NCBI GenBank assembly: GCA_947177425.1
Contig: CAMWUN010000011.1
Span: 18,063-82,062 of the forward strand
Length of the DNA: 64,000 nt
Direction of reading: 5' to 3'
Origin: an uncultured bacterium
Lineage (GTDB): Bacteria; Bacillota; Clostridia; Lachnospirales; Lachnospiraceae
Below, piece after piece: positions 41,352 through 52,026 of the stretch. A program made the position numbers and the translations under genes. Numbering within the stretch: position 1 is the first letter of the stretch; every line of letters begins with the position of its first letter. Below the pieces are notes generated by a model. It had not been told where the DNA came from, searched no databases, and saw nothing but the letters and a program-made list of their open reading frames with translations.

Positions 41352-41975
41352 ATGAAATTTGTGAAACGTATCAGTCTGTTTTTTATCTATCCCTTATCCA
41401 TGTTTTCTATCGGGTTTGCCGCGAATATGGCTATCATGGAATTTTTCTATCCCGGTGAAAAGATACAGATCGAGAAGGAGGAGGCTCCGGTTCCAGAAAA
41501 GGAGCCGGTGCAGGTTTCCGTAAGCGACGAACCGGTTGTTACAGCCGATACCCGCTATGTAATCCAGGATTATAATGCAGTTACCGGGGAAGTTGTGGAG
41601 AAAGAAGAAAAAGCCCCTGATAAATTTATAGGTTTATCCAGGGACAAGGTTGTGGATGAAATTAAGGAATATAATGCAAATCCTTCCCTGACGGATTTGG
41701 AACAGGGATTTACTTTCATGGAACTGGTTTCCTTTTCATCAGGGAAAATTGTGGTGAGGAAAAGCTATGAACTGGTACAGGAAGAGAAGGGATTTTTCCT
41801 TTTAAACGAAAACCACTATGTGGTTGTGTATGATCACAGTTTATCCCATGTGTATATGAATACCGATATTTTGGTGGAAAGGCTGCCAGAAAATCTGAGG
41901 GATGAAATTTTAAATATAAAATATGTAGAAGATGAAAAAGAATTGTATAATTTTCTTGAGTCTTATTCCAGTTAG
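41352..41975 (+). CDS. Membrane-anchored protein, weakly BofC-like C-terminus
   Basis: N-terminal TM; C-terminal SGKIVVRKSYELVQEEKGFFLLNENHYVVVYDHSLSHVYMNTDI. Family call is tentative. Confidence 0.55.
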   Translation: MKFVKRISLFFIYPLSMFSIGFAANMAIMEFFYPGEKIQIEKEEAPVPEKEPVQVSVSDEPVVTADTRYVIQDYNAVTGEVVEKEEKAPDKFIGLSRDKVVDEIKEYNANPSLTDLEQGFTFMELVSFSSGKIVVRKSYELVQEEKGFFLLNENHYVVVYDHSLSHVYMNTDILVERLPENLRDEILNIKYVEDEKELYNFLESYSS

Positions 41976-42069
41976 TATTATTATAGAAGATAATATAATT
42001 ATATTAATTCTTATATGAAATAAAAAATATAGTCATACGTATTTATAATTGACAGAAACGAGGGAATAG

Positions 42070-43365
42070 ATGGAGAGCAGAACAAAAGTTGGAGTCATTG
42101 GAGCAGGCGCAGCAGGGATGGCTGCAGCAGTTACAGCAGCAAAATATGGCGCAGAAGTCACTTTATTTGAAAAGAATGACAGAGTCGGGAAAAAGATACT
42201 TGCAACCGGAAACGGCAGATGCAATATGGGCAATCTGGAATTTTCGGAAGAAAAGTATTACTGCCAGGACAGGGAAAAGCTTCACAGTTTATTCCAGGTT
42301 TTTTCTGTGTGGGATACCATGTCTTTTTTTGAAAGCATGGGCCTTATGATAAAAAGCAAAGAGGGATATCTGTACCCTTATTCGGAGCAGGCTTCGGCAG
42401 TGCTTGATGTGCTTCGGATGGAACTTGACAGAAAAAAGATACATGTTATAACCGAGGGGGAAATCAAAAAAGCTGCTTACAATGCGGACAGAATGACATT
42501 TACCCTGAAAGATATAAAGGGAAAGGAATATGAGTGCGATAAGCTGATTGTGGCATGCGGCAGTCCAGCTTCCCTGAAAAAGGGTGAAGGTATGACCGGT
42601 TATGCACTTGCTGAAAAATTTGGACACCGGGTGAAGGAAATTGTGCCCGGGCTGGTATCTCTTAAGTCCCATGAAGATTTCACGAAAGCTTTGTCCGGCG
42701 TCAGGGTCAAGGCCGGGGTGAGGCTGGTTGTGGCCGGGGAAACAGCAGGCAGAGATGTGGGAGAAGTGCAGTTTACTGATTACGGCATATCCGGCATTCC
42801 TGTGTTCCAGTTAAGCCGGACAGCGGCCTATGCCCTGAAAGAAGGAAAAAGCGTGGAAGCAGTAGTAGACTTTTTTCCTGACCAGGATGAAAAAACATTT
42901 ACCTATATGGGCAGGCTCCGCTATGAAGCCCAGCAGGATAAATCCATGGAAGACTATCTGACAGGGATGTTACATAAAAAGATTAATATGGTTCTGATAA
43001 AAATGGCAGGGTTAAAGCCTGCAATGACAGCCCGGGAAGCAGGATGGGAGAAAGTAAAAGCGCTGATGGAACTTGGCAGGAATTTCGGGATAGCTGTCAG
43101 CGATGTGAATTCCATGGATAATGCGCAGGTCTGTGCAGGCGGCGTTGACTTTAGCCAGTTAAATACGGAATTGGAGTCGGAACTGGTAAAGGGGCTGTAC
43201 TTTGCCGGGGAAGTGGTGGATGTAGACGGTATCTGCGGGGGTTACAACCTCCAGTGGGCTTGGACCAGCGGCTATATCGCAGGCAGAAATGCGGCAGGCA
43301 GTTCCACAAGGCAGATTGCACTGGGGCAGGAGAAATATAAGGAACTGCCAGAGGATAAATCATAA
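42070..43365 (+). CDS. NAD(P)/FAD-dependent oxidoreductase, HI0933/BaiN-like
   Basis: VGVIGAGAAGMAAAVTAAKYGAEVTLFEKNDRVGKKILATGNGRCNMGNL and C-terminal GLYFAGEVVDVDGICGGYNLQWAWTSGYIAG. Confidence 0.93.
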   Translation: MESRTKVGVIGAGAAGMAAAVTAAKYGAEVTLFEKNDRVGKKILATGNGRCNMGNLEFSEEKYYCQDREKLHSLFQVFSVWDTMSFFESMGLMIKSKEGYLYPYSEQASAVLDVLRMELDRKKIHVITEGEIKKAAYNADRMTFTLKDIKGKEYECDKLIVACGSPASLKKGEGMTGYALAEKFGHRVKEIVPGLVSLKSHEDFTKALSGVRVKAGVRLVVAGETAGRDVGEVQFTDYGISGIPVFQLSRTAAYALKEGKSVEAVVDFFPDQDEKTFTYMGRLRYEAQQDKSMEDYLTGMLHKKINMVLIKMAGLKPAMTAREAGWEKVKALMELGRNFGIAVSDVNSMDNAQVCAGGVDFSQLNTELESELVKGLYFAGEVVDVDGICGGYNLQWAWTSGYIAGRNAAGSSTRQIALGQEKYKELPEDKS

Positions 43366-44997
43366 ATGTTAAGGATCAATCAGCTAAAGCTTCCGGTGGG
43401 ACATTCCCGGGAGGAACTGGCGGAACGGGTGAAAAAGCTTCTGCGGTGTAAGGAAACGCCACGCATTACCATTGTAAGGCGTTCTATAGACGCAAGGAAG
43501 AAGCCCCGGTTGTATTTTAATTATATATTGAATGTGCAGGTGGCAGACCAGCAGGAAGTTTACCGCAGATGTGACAAGAGCCAGGTTCTTTTGTGGGAAG
43601 AGAAAACTTATCAGTTTCCGGCTGCTGATTATAAAGGAAAGAAACGTCCGGTAATCATTGGAACAGGGCCGGCTGGACTTTTTTGCGGATATATGCTGGC
43701 GGAGGCAGGTTTCTGCCCCATTCTCCTTGAGAGGGGAAAGCCTGTGGAGGAGCGGACCGGAGATGTAGAGAGATTCTGGGAGACGGGAAAGCTGAATCCA
43801 GAGTCCAACGTTCAGTTTGGGGAAGGGGGCGCAGGCACCTTTTCTGACGGAAAGCTGAATACGCTGGTAAAGGATAAGTACGGAAGGAACCGGGAAGTAC
43901 TGTCACTGTTTGTAAAGGCCGGTGCGCCGGAGGAGATTCTCTACGACCATAAGCCCCATATCGGAACGGACGTCCTGTGCAGAGTCGTGTCTAATTTAAG
44001 AAAGGCTATACTGGATAAGGGCGGGGAGGTACGGTTTGGAGCGAAAGTAACAGATTTTGAAATAGAAAAGGGACAGATCTCGGGAGTTGTTATAAATGGA
44101 AAAGAGCGGTTAGGGGCAGAATATGTAATCCTGGCGCCGGGACACAGTGCAAGGGATACATTTTCCGTCCTTTACGAAAAGGGAGTTGCCATGGAGCCGA
44201 AAGCTTTTGCAGTGGGGCTTCGGGTGGAACATCCGCAGAAGATGATAAATTTTTCCCAGTATGGAAAAACGGCAACGGCCGCGGAAGAAGAAATACTGGG
44301 CAGCGCAGCCTATAAGGTGACGGCAAAAGCCGCAGATGGAAGGGGAGTTTACTCCTTTTGTATGTGTCCTGGCGGTTATGTGGTAAATGCCTCCTCAGAG
44401 CCGGGGAGACTGGCAGTAAACGGAATGAGTTTCAGCAAAAGGGACGGGGAGAATGCCAACAGTGCAGTAATCGTTTCGGTGACACCAAAGGATTATGGTG
44501 GCAGCCATCCCCTTGCAGGAGTAGAATTCCAGCGCAGGCTGGAGGAGAAGGCTTTTGAAATTGGAAAGGGAAGTATTCCAGTGGAGAGATATGGCAGTTT
44601 CAGGGCAGGGGTGACGGGAAACAGGGACTGTAAAAGCTTTGGAGACGGTTTTAAACTACCGGATGATTTTGCTCCCTGCATAAAAGGAAAATGGTCATAC
44701 CAGCCGGTGCACCAGATACTGCCCCAGCCCCTGAACGTAGCTTTCGTGGAGGGAATGGAACAGTTTGGCAAAATAATAAAAGGATTTAATGATGAAAACG
44801 TTTTAATAGAAGGTGTGGAAAGCAGAACTTCTTCCCCGGTCAGGATTCTCAGGGATGAGAGGATGCAGGCGTCTGTGAAGGGACTCTACCCCTGCGGCGA
44901 GGGAGCCGGATATGCCGGAGGGATAACATCGGCGGCCATGGATGGGATACGGGTGGCGGAGGAAGTGGCTGGCCATATCATGGAAAGTGAAAACTGA
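43366..44997 (+). CDS. FAD-dependent dehydrogenase (COG2509-like)
   Basis: PVIIGTGPAGLFCGYMLAEAGFCPILLERGKPVEERTGDVERFW, ESNVQFGEGGAGTFSDGKLNT, GLYPCGEGAGYAGGITSAAMDGIRVAE. Confidence 0.92.
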   Translation: MLRINQLKLPVGHSREELAERVKKLLRCKETPRITIVRRSIDARKKPRLYFNYILNVQVADQQEVYRRCDKSQVLLWEEKTYQFPAADYKGKKRPVIIGTGPAGLFCGYMLAEAGFCPILLERGKPVEERTGDVERFWETGKLNPESNVQFGEGGAGTFSDGKLNTLVKDKYGRNREVLSLFVKAGAPEEILYDHKPHIGTDVLCRVVSNLRKAILDKGGEVRFGAKVTDFEIEKGQISGVVINGKERLGAEYVILAPGHSARDTFSVLYEKGVAMEPKAFAVGLRVEHPQKMINFSQYGKTATAAEEEILGSAAYKVTAKAADGRGVYSFCMCPGGYVVNASSEPGRLAVNGMSFSKRDGENANSAVIVSVTPKDYGGSHPLAGVEFQRRLEEKAFEIGKGSIPVERYGSFRAGVTGNRDCKSFGDGFKLPDDFAPCIKGKWSYQPVHQILPQPLNVAFVEGMEQFGKIIKGFNDENVLIEGVESRTSSPVRILRDERMQASVKGLYPCGEGAGYAGGITSAAMDGIRVAEEVAGHIMESEN

Positions 44998-45062
44998 TTA
45001 GATATTATATATATCCGCAGGGAAACGGCAGGAGATAGCCAGACTACAGAGGAGGACTGTTT

Positions 45063-45650
45063 ATGGGAAAAAAGGAATTTGTCAGTAAGCAGGCGTTAAG
45101 GAGCAGGTATCTTGGGTACAGAAATAGTCTTTCAACCAGAGAGCGGAAGGAAAAGAGCGCCAGAATCTGGGAGCTGCTGAAGAAGGAAGCAGTTTTTCAA
45201 AAAGCGCAGATTGTGCTGGTGTATATGGATTACCGCAGTGAAGTTATGACTACGGAACTGGTTGAGGAGTTATTGGCAGCCGGGGAAAAAAGAGTATTTG
45301 CACCGAAGGTGGATGGCATGGATATCCGGTACTATGAGGTGGAATCCATGGATGATTTGACTGATGGATATCAGGGAATCCGGGAGCCGTCGGAGACGGA
45401 GGAGAAGATTTTCACAGAGGAGATGAGCAGAGAACTGGATTGTCTGATTCTGGTGCCAGGTGTTGTATTTGACAGGGAACGGGGACGTATGGGATATGGA
45501 AAGGGATTTTATGACCGCTATCTGGCGGCATTTCCCAGCCTTACCAGCGCGGCTCTTGCCTTTGAATGCCAGATTGCCAGGAAAGTTCCGGTGGAGGAAC
45601 ATGATAAAAGGCCGGATATGATCATTACGGAAACAGAGGTAATCAGGTGA
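45063..45650 (+). CDS. 5-formyltetrahydrofolate cyclo-ligase
   Basis: [41 protein letters not shown]. Confidence 0.94.
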   Translation: MGKKEFVSKQALRSRYLGYRNSLSTRERKEKSARIWELLKKEAVFQKAQIVLVYMDYRSEVMTTELVEELLAAGEKRVFAPKVDGMDIRYYEVESMDDLTDGYQGIREPSETEEKIFTEEMSRELDCLILVPGVVFDRERGRMGYGKGFYDRYLAAFPSLTSAALAFECQIARKVPVEEHDKRPDMIITETEVIR

Positions 45651-45678
45651 GAATAGCTTAAGGAAAGGTGGAAATGAT

Positions 45679-46920
45679 ATGGAATCCCTTAGAAAAATGG
45701 GAGAAAATGCGGCGGCTGCAAAGTATGGGCTGCAAAGGCTTTCTACAGATAAAAAGAATCAGGCGCTGCTTGCAGTGGCGGATGCCCTTGCGGCTGACAG
45801 CGGCCTGATTATACAGGAAAATGAAAAAGATATTGCAAGAGCCGAAGAAAAGGGGATGCATCCGGGGCTTATCGACAGACTGCGCCTTACCCATGAAAGA
45901 ATAGGGCAGATGGCGGATGGGCTTAGGAAAGTGGCGGCGCTTCCCGATCCGGTGGGAGAGGTTATGGAATCCATGGAGCGTCCCAACGGGCTTAAAATTA
46001 GAAAATGCAGGGTGCCGATGGGTGTGATTGGGATTATTTATGAGTCCCGCCCCAATGTTACCGCTGATGCTTTCGGTCTTTGCTTTAAAAGCGGAAATGT
46101 TGTTATTCTGAAGGGCGGGAGTGATGCCATCTGCTCAAATATGGCGATTACAGATGTTATCAGAAAAGCTTTAAGGGCAGAGGGCGTGGAGGAAAATGCC
46201 ATACAGATGATAGAGTCCACAGACCGGGCTGTGGCACAGGAGTTTATGCGCCTTAAGGAATATGTGGATCTGCTGATTCCAAGAGGAGGCGCAGGGCTGA
46301 TAAAGAGCGTGGTTGCAAACAGCACCATACCAGTTATTGAGACAGGTACGGGAAACTGCCATATTTATGTAGATGAAACTGCAGATATGGAGATGGCTGT
46401 TTCCATTATCATAAATGCCAAGACCCAGAGAATCGGTGTATGCAACGCCTGTGAGTCTCTGGTGATACATGAAGCGGTGAAGGAAAAACTGCTGCCAGCG
46501 CTTGCAGATAAGCTGAAAGAACATCACGTGGAAATCCGCGGGGATGAAAAGGTGCGGCAGGTTATTGACTGTGCTGCCGCCACGGAAGAAGATTTTGGGA
46601 CGGAATATCTGGACTATATCATTTCCATGAAAACAGTTGGTTCCATTGATGAGGCAATTGCCCATATCAACAGGTACAATACCCGCCACTCAGAGGCAAT
46701 TATTACAGAAAACAGGGAAAATGCAGAGAAATTCCTGAATGAAGTGGATGCCGCCTGCGTTTATGTCAATGCTTCCACCCGGTTCACGGATGGTTTTGAA
46801 TTTGGGTTTGGCGCAGAAATAGGAATCAGCACCCAGAAACTTCATGCCAGAGGGCCAATGGGGCTTAGGGAACTTACTTCCTATAAATATGAAATAGTGG
46901 GAGAAGGACAGATACGGTAA
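45679..46920 (+). CDS. proA: Glutamate-5-semialdehyde dehydrogenase
   Basis: [76 protein letters not shown]. Confidence 0.96.
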   Translation: MESLRKMGENAAAAKYGLQRLSTDKKNQALLAVADALAADSGLIIQENEKDIARAEEKGMHPGLIDRLRLTHERIGQMADGLRKVAALPDPVGEVMESMERPNGLKIRKCRVPMGVIGIIYESRPNVTADAFGLCFKSGNVVILKGGSDAICSNMAITDVIRKALRAEGVEENAIQMIESTDRAVAQEFMRLKEYVDLLIPRGGAGLIKSVVANSTIPVIETGTGNCHIYVDETADMEMAVSIIINAKTQRIGVCNACESLVIHEAVKEKLLPALADKLKEHHVEIRGDEKVRQVIDCAAATEEDFGTEYLDYIISMKTVGSIDEAIAHINRYNTRHSEAIITENRENAEKFLNEVDAACVYVNASTRFTDGFEFGFGAEIGISTQKLHARGPMGLRELTSYKYEIVGEGQIR

Positions 46921-46949
46921 TTTATCTACAGTTTTGAGTCATAATACTA

Positions 46950-46984
46950 GTACAGCATTCACCGTTAATTACGCAATGCTGTAC
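46950..46984. terminator. Inverted repeat downstream of proA (putative terminator/attenuator)
   Basis: gtacagcatt ... aatgctgtac, perfect 10-bp arms; no T tract. Confidence 0.5.
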
Positions 46985-47021
46985 CAGGCATGACAGCCTG
47001 ATGCAGGAAAGGGATATAAAC

Positions 47022-48968
47022 ATGAATAAAAGAGTTGTTGTTTTTGACGGGAGCGGTAAGGATGAATTGCAGGAAGGGCTGGATGTTTTCCTGTCAAAAC
47101 ATAACTTTACACTGGACGGGGAATCTGACAGTCCGTATCTTCATCTGACTGGCATTCCATGGGAGGAATCCTGTTTAAAAGTTGTGAAATCAGGAAACCA
47201 ATGCAAGATTTTTTATAAGGAAAGGGTGCATTTTTTCAGGGGCGTGTCTTGGCTTCTCCAGAACAGCAGTCAAAATAAATGGGAAATACAAGAAAAGGTG
47301 AATTTTAATTCAAACGGCATCATGCTGGATTGTTCAAGAAACGGCGTTCCCACTGTGGAGACGATTAAGAAATTTATATGCAGGCTGGCCCAGTTTGGCA
47401 TGAACCGGTTTTATTTGTATATGGAAGATACGCTGGAGATAGAGGGTTATCCTTACTGGGGTTATATGAGAGGGCGTTACAGTAAGGAGGAAATGCAGGA
47501 ATGTGACAGTTATGCAGCGCTTTTTGGAATAACGCTTGTTCCATGCATCCAGACCCTTGCCCACTTAAAGACCGCATTAAACCTTCCGGCGTTCTCGGGA
47601 TATAAGGATATTGATGATATTCTTCTGCTGGAAGATGAAAAGGTCAAAGAACTGATTGGCGGACTGCTGTCCTCTGTTTCGGAGTGTTTTTCCGGCAGAA
47701 TTGTCCATCTGGGGATGGACGAAGCCGGGCATCTGGGGAGGGGAAAATATATGGATCTGCACGGGCCTTCAAGTCCCTCTGAACTGATGAAACGGCATAT
47801 GCAGTGGCTGATGGAGGAATGTGAAAAGCGGCATCTGAAACCGATAATCTGGTCGGATATGTACTTGAGGCTGAATTTCCATGCACAGGGTTATTATTCC
47901 ATTGAAGAGGGGGCACAGCCTCAAAATGAAGAGCATCTTTCAAAAGACATTGGCCTTTGCTATTGGGATTATTATCATGAGGACAGAGCTTTTTATAACC
48001 GTTATATAAAACTTCACCAGAAACTCGGGAATCCGCTGTTGTTTGCCGGGGGTGCGTGGACATGGAACGGCATAGCCCCCAATGTAAGTAAAGCGTTTAA
48101 GACCACATGCGATGCACTGGATGAATGTCTTGCACTGGAGGTTAAGGATGTTTTTATGACCGTCTGGATGGATAACGGTGCGGAGACGCCTTTGGAGACA
48201 GCATTGCCCACCCTCGCTTTATTCGGGGAGTATGGATTTGGAAGCCGGCCGGATCAGGAGCGCATTATACAGAGGTTCCGCTTTTGTTTTCAGAAAAATT
48301 TCCAGGATTACTTTCTGCTGGATGCATTTGATAATTTACAGTACGGAGAACTTAAGAAAGAGAACCTTACTGCACTTTCCATGCATAACCAATACTCTAT
48401 AAATCCGTCCAAAACCCTTCTCTATCAGGACAGTATGATAGGGCTTTTTGAAAAAATGTATAAGGAAGATGAGCTGGCCGGGCAGTATAGCTGGCTGGCA
48501 GAGAAACTGGAAGGGATAATGGGGGAAGATGATGCAGATAAAGATTTATTCGGATATTATTTTACCCTTGCAAGACTTCTTTCATGTAAGGCAGGAATTG
48601 CGGGACGGCTCAGGCGTGCATATGCCCAGGCGGACAGAGCGCAGTTGGAGGAAATCGCTGACAAGGAACTGGAACGGATAGGAACATTGGCGCAGGAACT
48701 GGCGGATTTAAGGGAAGCCATATGGATGAATGAATATAAGCCTTTTGGGTATGAAACCCTTGATATCCGGCTTGCAGGAGTGGAGAGACGGTCAAAATCG
48801 GCAGCCCGCAGAATCAAAGAATTTCTATCTGGCGTCCGGAGCAGTCTCCCGGAGCTGGAGGAGGAAATACTGCTTTATAAGACGCCGGAAATGATGGAAG
48901 GCGTAATGGAGCGTGGTTTTAATTTGTGGGAAAGGATAGTTTCCTGCAGCAATATAGAAGGAGTATAA
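47022..48968 (+). CDS. GH20-family beta-N-acetylhexosaminidase
   Basis: MLDCSRNGVPTVETIKKFICRLAQFGMNRFYLYMEDTLEIEGYPYWGYMRGRYS and catalytic HLGMDEAGHLG; no signal peptide. Confidence 0.88.
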   Translation: MNKRVVVFDGSGKDELQEGLDVFLSKHNFTLDGESDSPYLHLTGIPWEESCLKVVKSGNQCKIFYKERVHFFRGVSWLLQNSSQNKWEIQEKVNFNSNGIMLDCSRNGVPTVETIKKFICRLAQFGMNRFYLYMEDTLEIEGYPYWGYMRGRYSKEEMQECDSYAALFGITLVPCIQTLAHLKTALNLPAFSGYKDIDDILLLEDEKVKELIGGLLSSVSECFSGRIVHLGMDEAGHLGRGKYMDLHGPSSPSELMKRHMQWLMEECEKRHLKPIIWSDMYLRLNFHAQGYYSIEEGAQPQNEEHLSKDIGLCYWDYYHEDRAFYNRYIKLHQKLGNPLLFAGGAWTWNGIAPNVSKAFKTTCDALDECLALEVKDVFMTVWMDNGAETPLETALPTLALFGEYGFGSRPDQERIIQRFRFCFQKNFQDYFLLDAFDNLQYGELKKENLTALSMHNQYSINPSKTLLYQDSMIGLFEKMYKEDELAGQYSWLAEKLEGIMGEDDADKDLFGYYFTLARLLSCKAGIAGRLRRAYAQADRAQLEEIADKELERIGTLAQELADLREAIWMNEYKPFGYETLDIRLAGVERRSKSAARRIKEFLSGVRSSLPELEEEILLYKTPEMMEGVMERGFNLWERIVSCSNIEGV

Positions 48969-48981
48969 GATTAGAAAGAAT

Positions 48982-49012
48982 GCCAGGGCGTGCAGAAGCC
49001 CTGGCTTTTTTT
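48982..49012 (+). terminator. Intrinsic terminator after GH20 gene
   Basis: gccagggc-gtgcagaa-gccctggc then ttttttt. Confidence 0.88.
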
Positions 49013-49125
49013 AAATGAAATATAATTGTAACAGATTTGATGCAAAAATGATGCAAGTCTGCTTTATAATATAAAGTGTTTAAAATGTAAGGGGAAACCT
49101 GAGTGTGCAATAGGAATAAAAGGGT

Positions 49126-50526
49126 ATGAGAAGGATTAGTTTAAGGGTTATAACCAGTATCATAATTGCATGTTTAAACACATATGGGCAGGAAGCGGGC
49201 GGAGATGAAATTCCCATGCTGGAGTCCCTTTTTACCTATGAACAGGCTGTGGATTATGATGCCGGGGAAAATTATTATATCATTACAGGAATAAATGAAG
49301 CGTATAGAGATGATTTTGCAGTATACATGAAAAGGATAGCGGATGAAGCGCATAAGGGCTCCCACTGGACGCTGCTTCCAGGGGATGTTAACGGTGTTCC
49401 CGTTAAGGAAATAGGGGAAGGCGCTTTTAAAGATGGGGCAATAAACGGACTTATTCTGCCTGACAGTATAGAAGTGATTGGAGCAGAGGCTTTCAAAAAT
49501 ACCCATGTGACAGATGTCCTGTTACCAGACAATCTGCGGGAAATCGGGGAGGAAGCATTTGCCGGATGTGAACTTGAGGAGGTAAGGCTTCCGGACAGGC
49601 CGTTGACAGTAAAGGAAAGGGCTTTTGAGGGAAATGCCGGATTGTGGAAGGTTCTCGCGCCGAAGGCGGACAGCGTAATGGAAAAAGATGTCTTTGCAGG
49701 CTGTGACAGGGATTTTATATTATGCTGCGGTGAAAATTCCGAAGAAAACCTGGTGAAAAAATATGCCCGGGAGAATGGATTTACATACAGGGAAATCTAC
49801 CTGTCGGATAAGCCGGATGTCAATTATCCGGCGGAGCCTTTTGTGCTGGAACCGGAAGTAAAAGGATTTTTTTATGGGGATGATGGGGATCCGGATATGG
49901 AAGGCTTCTGGGATTTCCAGATGCAGGAGGACGCCCCTAATTTCGGTTTTGTGGACTGGCATCTTCCGGGATGCTCTACCTGGTGCGGCTGTATGGGATT
50001 CGAACAGGAGGCGGAGGCTACTTCCGAACTTGAGCCGGAGGGCGGAAGGTACCGGGCTGAAAATATACTGGTTCAGAACAGGGAGCAGGCGTGGGCAGAA
50101 GGGGCAGACGGGCCAGGAATAGGTGAGAGCATTACCTACAGGCAGAGTTGTAAGTATAGTATAATGGACGAATTTGACGCTATGTTAAAAAATACCGGGA
50201 GTGGGGCAGACAGTGGATACGGATTTATGCGGTATTCGGAAATATGCATTGTAAACGGATATGCCAAAAACCAGAAAACATGGGAGGAAAACGGACGGGT
50301 AAAAACCCTGCTGATGCTGGTGGAAGGCAGGCCCTATGCACGGCTGAAACTGGAAGATACCATGATGCCCCAGTATTATACGCTTCCAGAGGATGATATC
50401 AAAGTCTTAAGTGGAAAAATGATTACGTTTGAGTTTGTGATTGAGGAAGTTCATCCCGGAAGTCTTTATGAGGATACCTGCCTGACAGGAATCGTGATGG
50501 AATTTACGGGAAGGTATGCCCACTAA
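49126..50526 (+). CDS. Secreted BspA-type LRR_5 protein with C-terminal NADase-type glycan-binding-like domain
   Basis: LRR_5 units (LILPDSIEVIGAEAFKNTHVTDVLLPDNLREIGEEAFAGCELEEVRLP) and C-terminal ENILVQNREQAWAEGADGPGIGESITY...ICIVNGYAKNQKTWEENGRVKTLLMLVEG...VHPGSLYEDTCLTGIVMEF. Confidence 0.78.
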   Translation: MRRISLRVITSIIIACLNTYGQEAGGDEIPMLESLFTYEQAVDYDAGENYYIITGINEAYRDDFAVYMKRIADEAHKGSHWTLLPGDVNGVPVKEIGEGAFKDGAINGLILPDSIEVIGAEAFKNTHVTDVLLPDNLREIGEEAFAGCELEEVRLPDRPLTVKERAFEGNAGLWKVLAPKADSVMEKDVFAGCDRDFILCCGENSEENLVKKYARENGFTYREIYLSDKPDVNYPAEPFVLEPEVKGFFYGDDGDPDMEGFWDFQMQEDAPNFGFVDWHLPGCSTWCGCMGFEQEAEATSELEPEGGRYRAENILVQNREQAWAEGADGPGIGESITYRQSCKYSIMDEFDAMLKNTGSGADSGYGFMRYSEICIVNGYAKNQKTWEENGRVKTLLMLVEGRPYARLKLEDTMMPQYYTLPEDDIKVLSGKMITFEFVIEEVHPGSLYEDTCLTGIVMEFTGRYAH

Positions 50527-50580
50527 AAGTTATATTGTAGACAGCATGGGAACGGCAGATGCGGGAGCATGGAGGACGGG

Positions 50581-51843
50581 ATGAAACAATGTAAGATAAA
50601 GAGGGTTGGAATTTTATGTATGGTTCTGATTTGTGCAGGGATTATGGGAAGTATTCCAATGGCTGTGACAGCATCAGAGAAAGGATTTTCCATTCAGGTG
50701 GTGGACGACGGCAGGGAACTTCCTGCAAATCAGGAATACGCAGGCCTTACATGCAATATAAAGGAAATTTATTCGGAAAAAAGAAGTGTCATGGCTTCTG
50801 ACGGCAGTGAAAGCCGGGAGGAAGTTATGACCATGAATTTGAATAATATCTGGATTTCAGTACCGGATGGAGGGACCAGGGCCTTTGGTATTCCCATATT
50901 TTCTACAGAAATCCAAAGCAGTCAGGAGCGGGAAACTAAGGACAAGCTGCATCACGTAACCGGGTATGACTGTCCCAGACTGAATGACGGCATAGATGCG
51001 GCCAGAAAAGAGATTCTGGATGGATATTTCCAGAAGCCTTTGGAACGGTTTTTGTCAAGGTATCCTGAAATAAATCCAATGGAGAGAGAGTACACCCTGC
51101 GGCTGACAGGAGGAGGATGTACAGACCGGGAGGAAGATGATACCAGCTATTGGGACTTATATTATGCGCTGACCACCCTGTCGGAAGAGGGCGAGAGTGT
51201 AACTGTTGCAACAATAGATATCACAAAGGTAGTGAAAGCAAGAGGATATTCTGTTACGGATGATGCCCATTACAGGATATGGTCTGCGGAGAATGGCCTG
51301 TGGAGACTGCTGGAGGAAGGGGCTGATGATTTGGGAAGAATATGGGTCAGCCAACTGCCAGAGGAAGATTTTTGCCGTGAGGATGCGGTGCGGGCCTATG
51401 TGGAAGAGAAGGGGGCCGGCTTTGACTACCTCCTGCCCTCCGGTGCGGATTTGGATGTGGAATGGGACTGCCATAAGGAGAAAGGCTACTGGTATGATTA
51501 TCTGGTCTGGAAAGGAAATGCCAGTCTGTATGAGATTACCCTTGCAATACCTCTTATGGAAGAGGGTGCCGGAGGCTGGTATATGGCCTCAAGAATCAGA
51601 AAGGAAGCTGCCGATAAAGAAATCTGTGAACACACATTGTCTGTCATGATGCAGACCTTCCGGGGGGAAAGATATGTACACAGGGTGAGAGAGGGAGAAA
51701 GTCTGTGGAGTATTTACAGGGAATACCAGGGGCAAAATACAGGATATGAGTTTTCTCTTTTCCTTAAGCACAGCGGCGTGGAAAATCCCAATCTGATTTA
51801 TGAAGGACAATACATGGAAATTCCATGGCAGAGCAGGAATTAA
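50581..51843 (+). CDS. Secreted protein with C-terminal LysM domain
   Basis: Signal peptide-like N-terminus; HRVREGESLWSIYREYQGQNTGYEFSLFLKHSGVENPNLIYEGQYMEIP LysM. ATG 50581. Confidence 0.8.
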   Translation: MKQCKIKRVGILCMVLICAGIMGSIPMAVTASEKGFSIQVVDDGRELPANQEYAGLTCNIKEIYSEKRSVMASDGSESREEVMTMNLNNIWISVPDGGTRAFGIPIFSTEIQSSQERETKDKLHHVTGYDCPRLNDGIDAARKEILDGYFQKPLERFLSRYPEINPMEREYTLRLTGGGCTDREEDDTSYWDLYYALTTLSEEGESVTVATIDITKVVKARGYSVTDDAHYRIWSAENGLWRLLEEGADDLGRIWVSQLPEEDFCREDAVRAYVEEKGAGFDYLLPSGADLDVEWDCHKEKGYWYDYLVWKGNASLYEITLAIPLMEEGAGGWYMASRIRKEAADKEICEHTLSVMMQTFRGERYVHRVREGESLWSIYREYQGQNTGYEFSLFLKHSGVENPNLIYEGQYMEIPWQSRN

Positions 51844-51883
51844 GGCAGTCGTCGAGAACAGGCAAATCTGGTTTTGAATTGTT

Positions 51884-51954
51884 ACAAACGCGGCCTGCAA
51901 AGAATGTGCGTTTGTTAATATGTCCTGCGGGCGTGCCAGCGCTTGTCGCTGGCA
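51884..51954. repeat. Pair of intergenic hairpins
   Basis: acaaacgc...gcgtttgt (51884-51915) and tgccagcg-cttgt-cgctggca (51934-51954). Confidence 0.6.
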
Positions 51955-52026
51955 GGAGTAAATACGACAGATGCAGGATAAGTACAGATATTACACATAT
52001 AAAGCGGCATGGATGGGGATGAAGTA

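Noticed and set aside
42070-44997. Tandem FAD oxidoreductases as a novel pathway
   Set aside because: Both belong to widespread housekeeping-type families often adjacent in Clostridia; no linked pathway genes.
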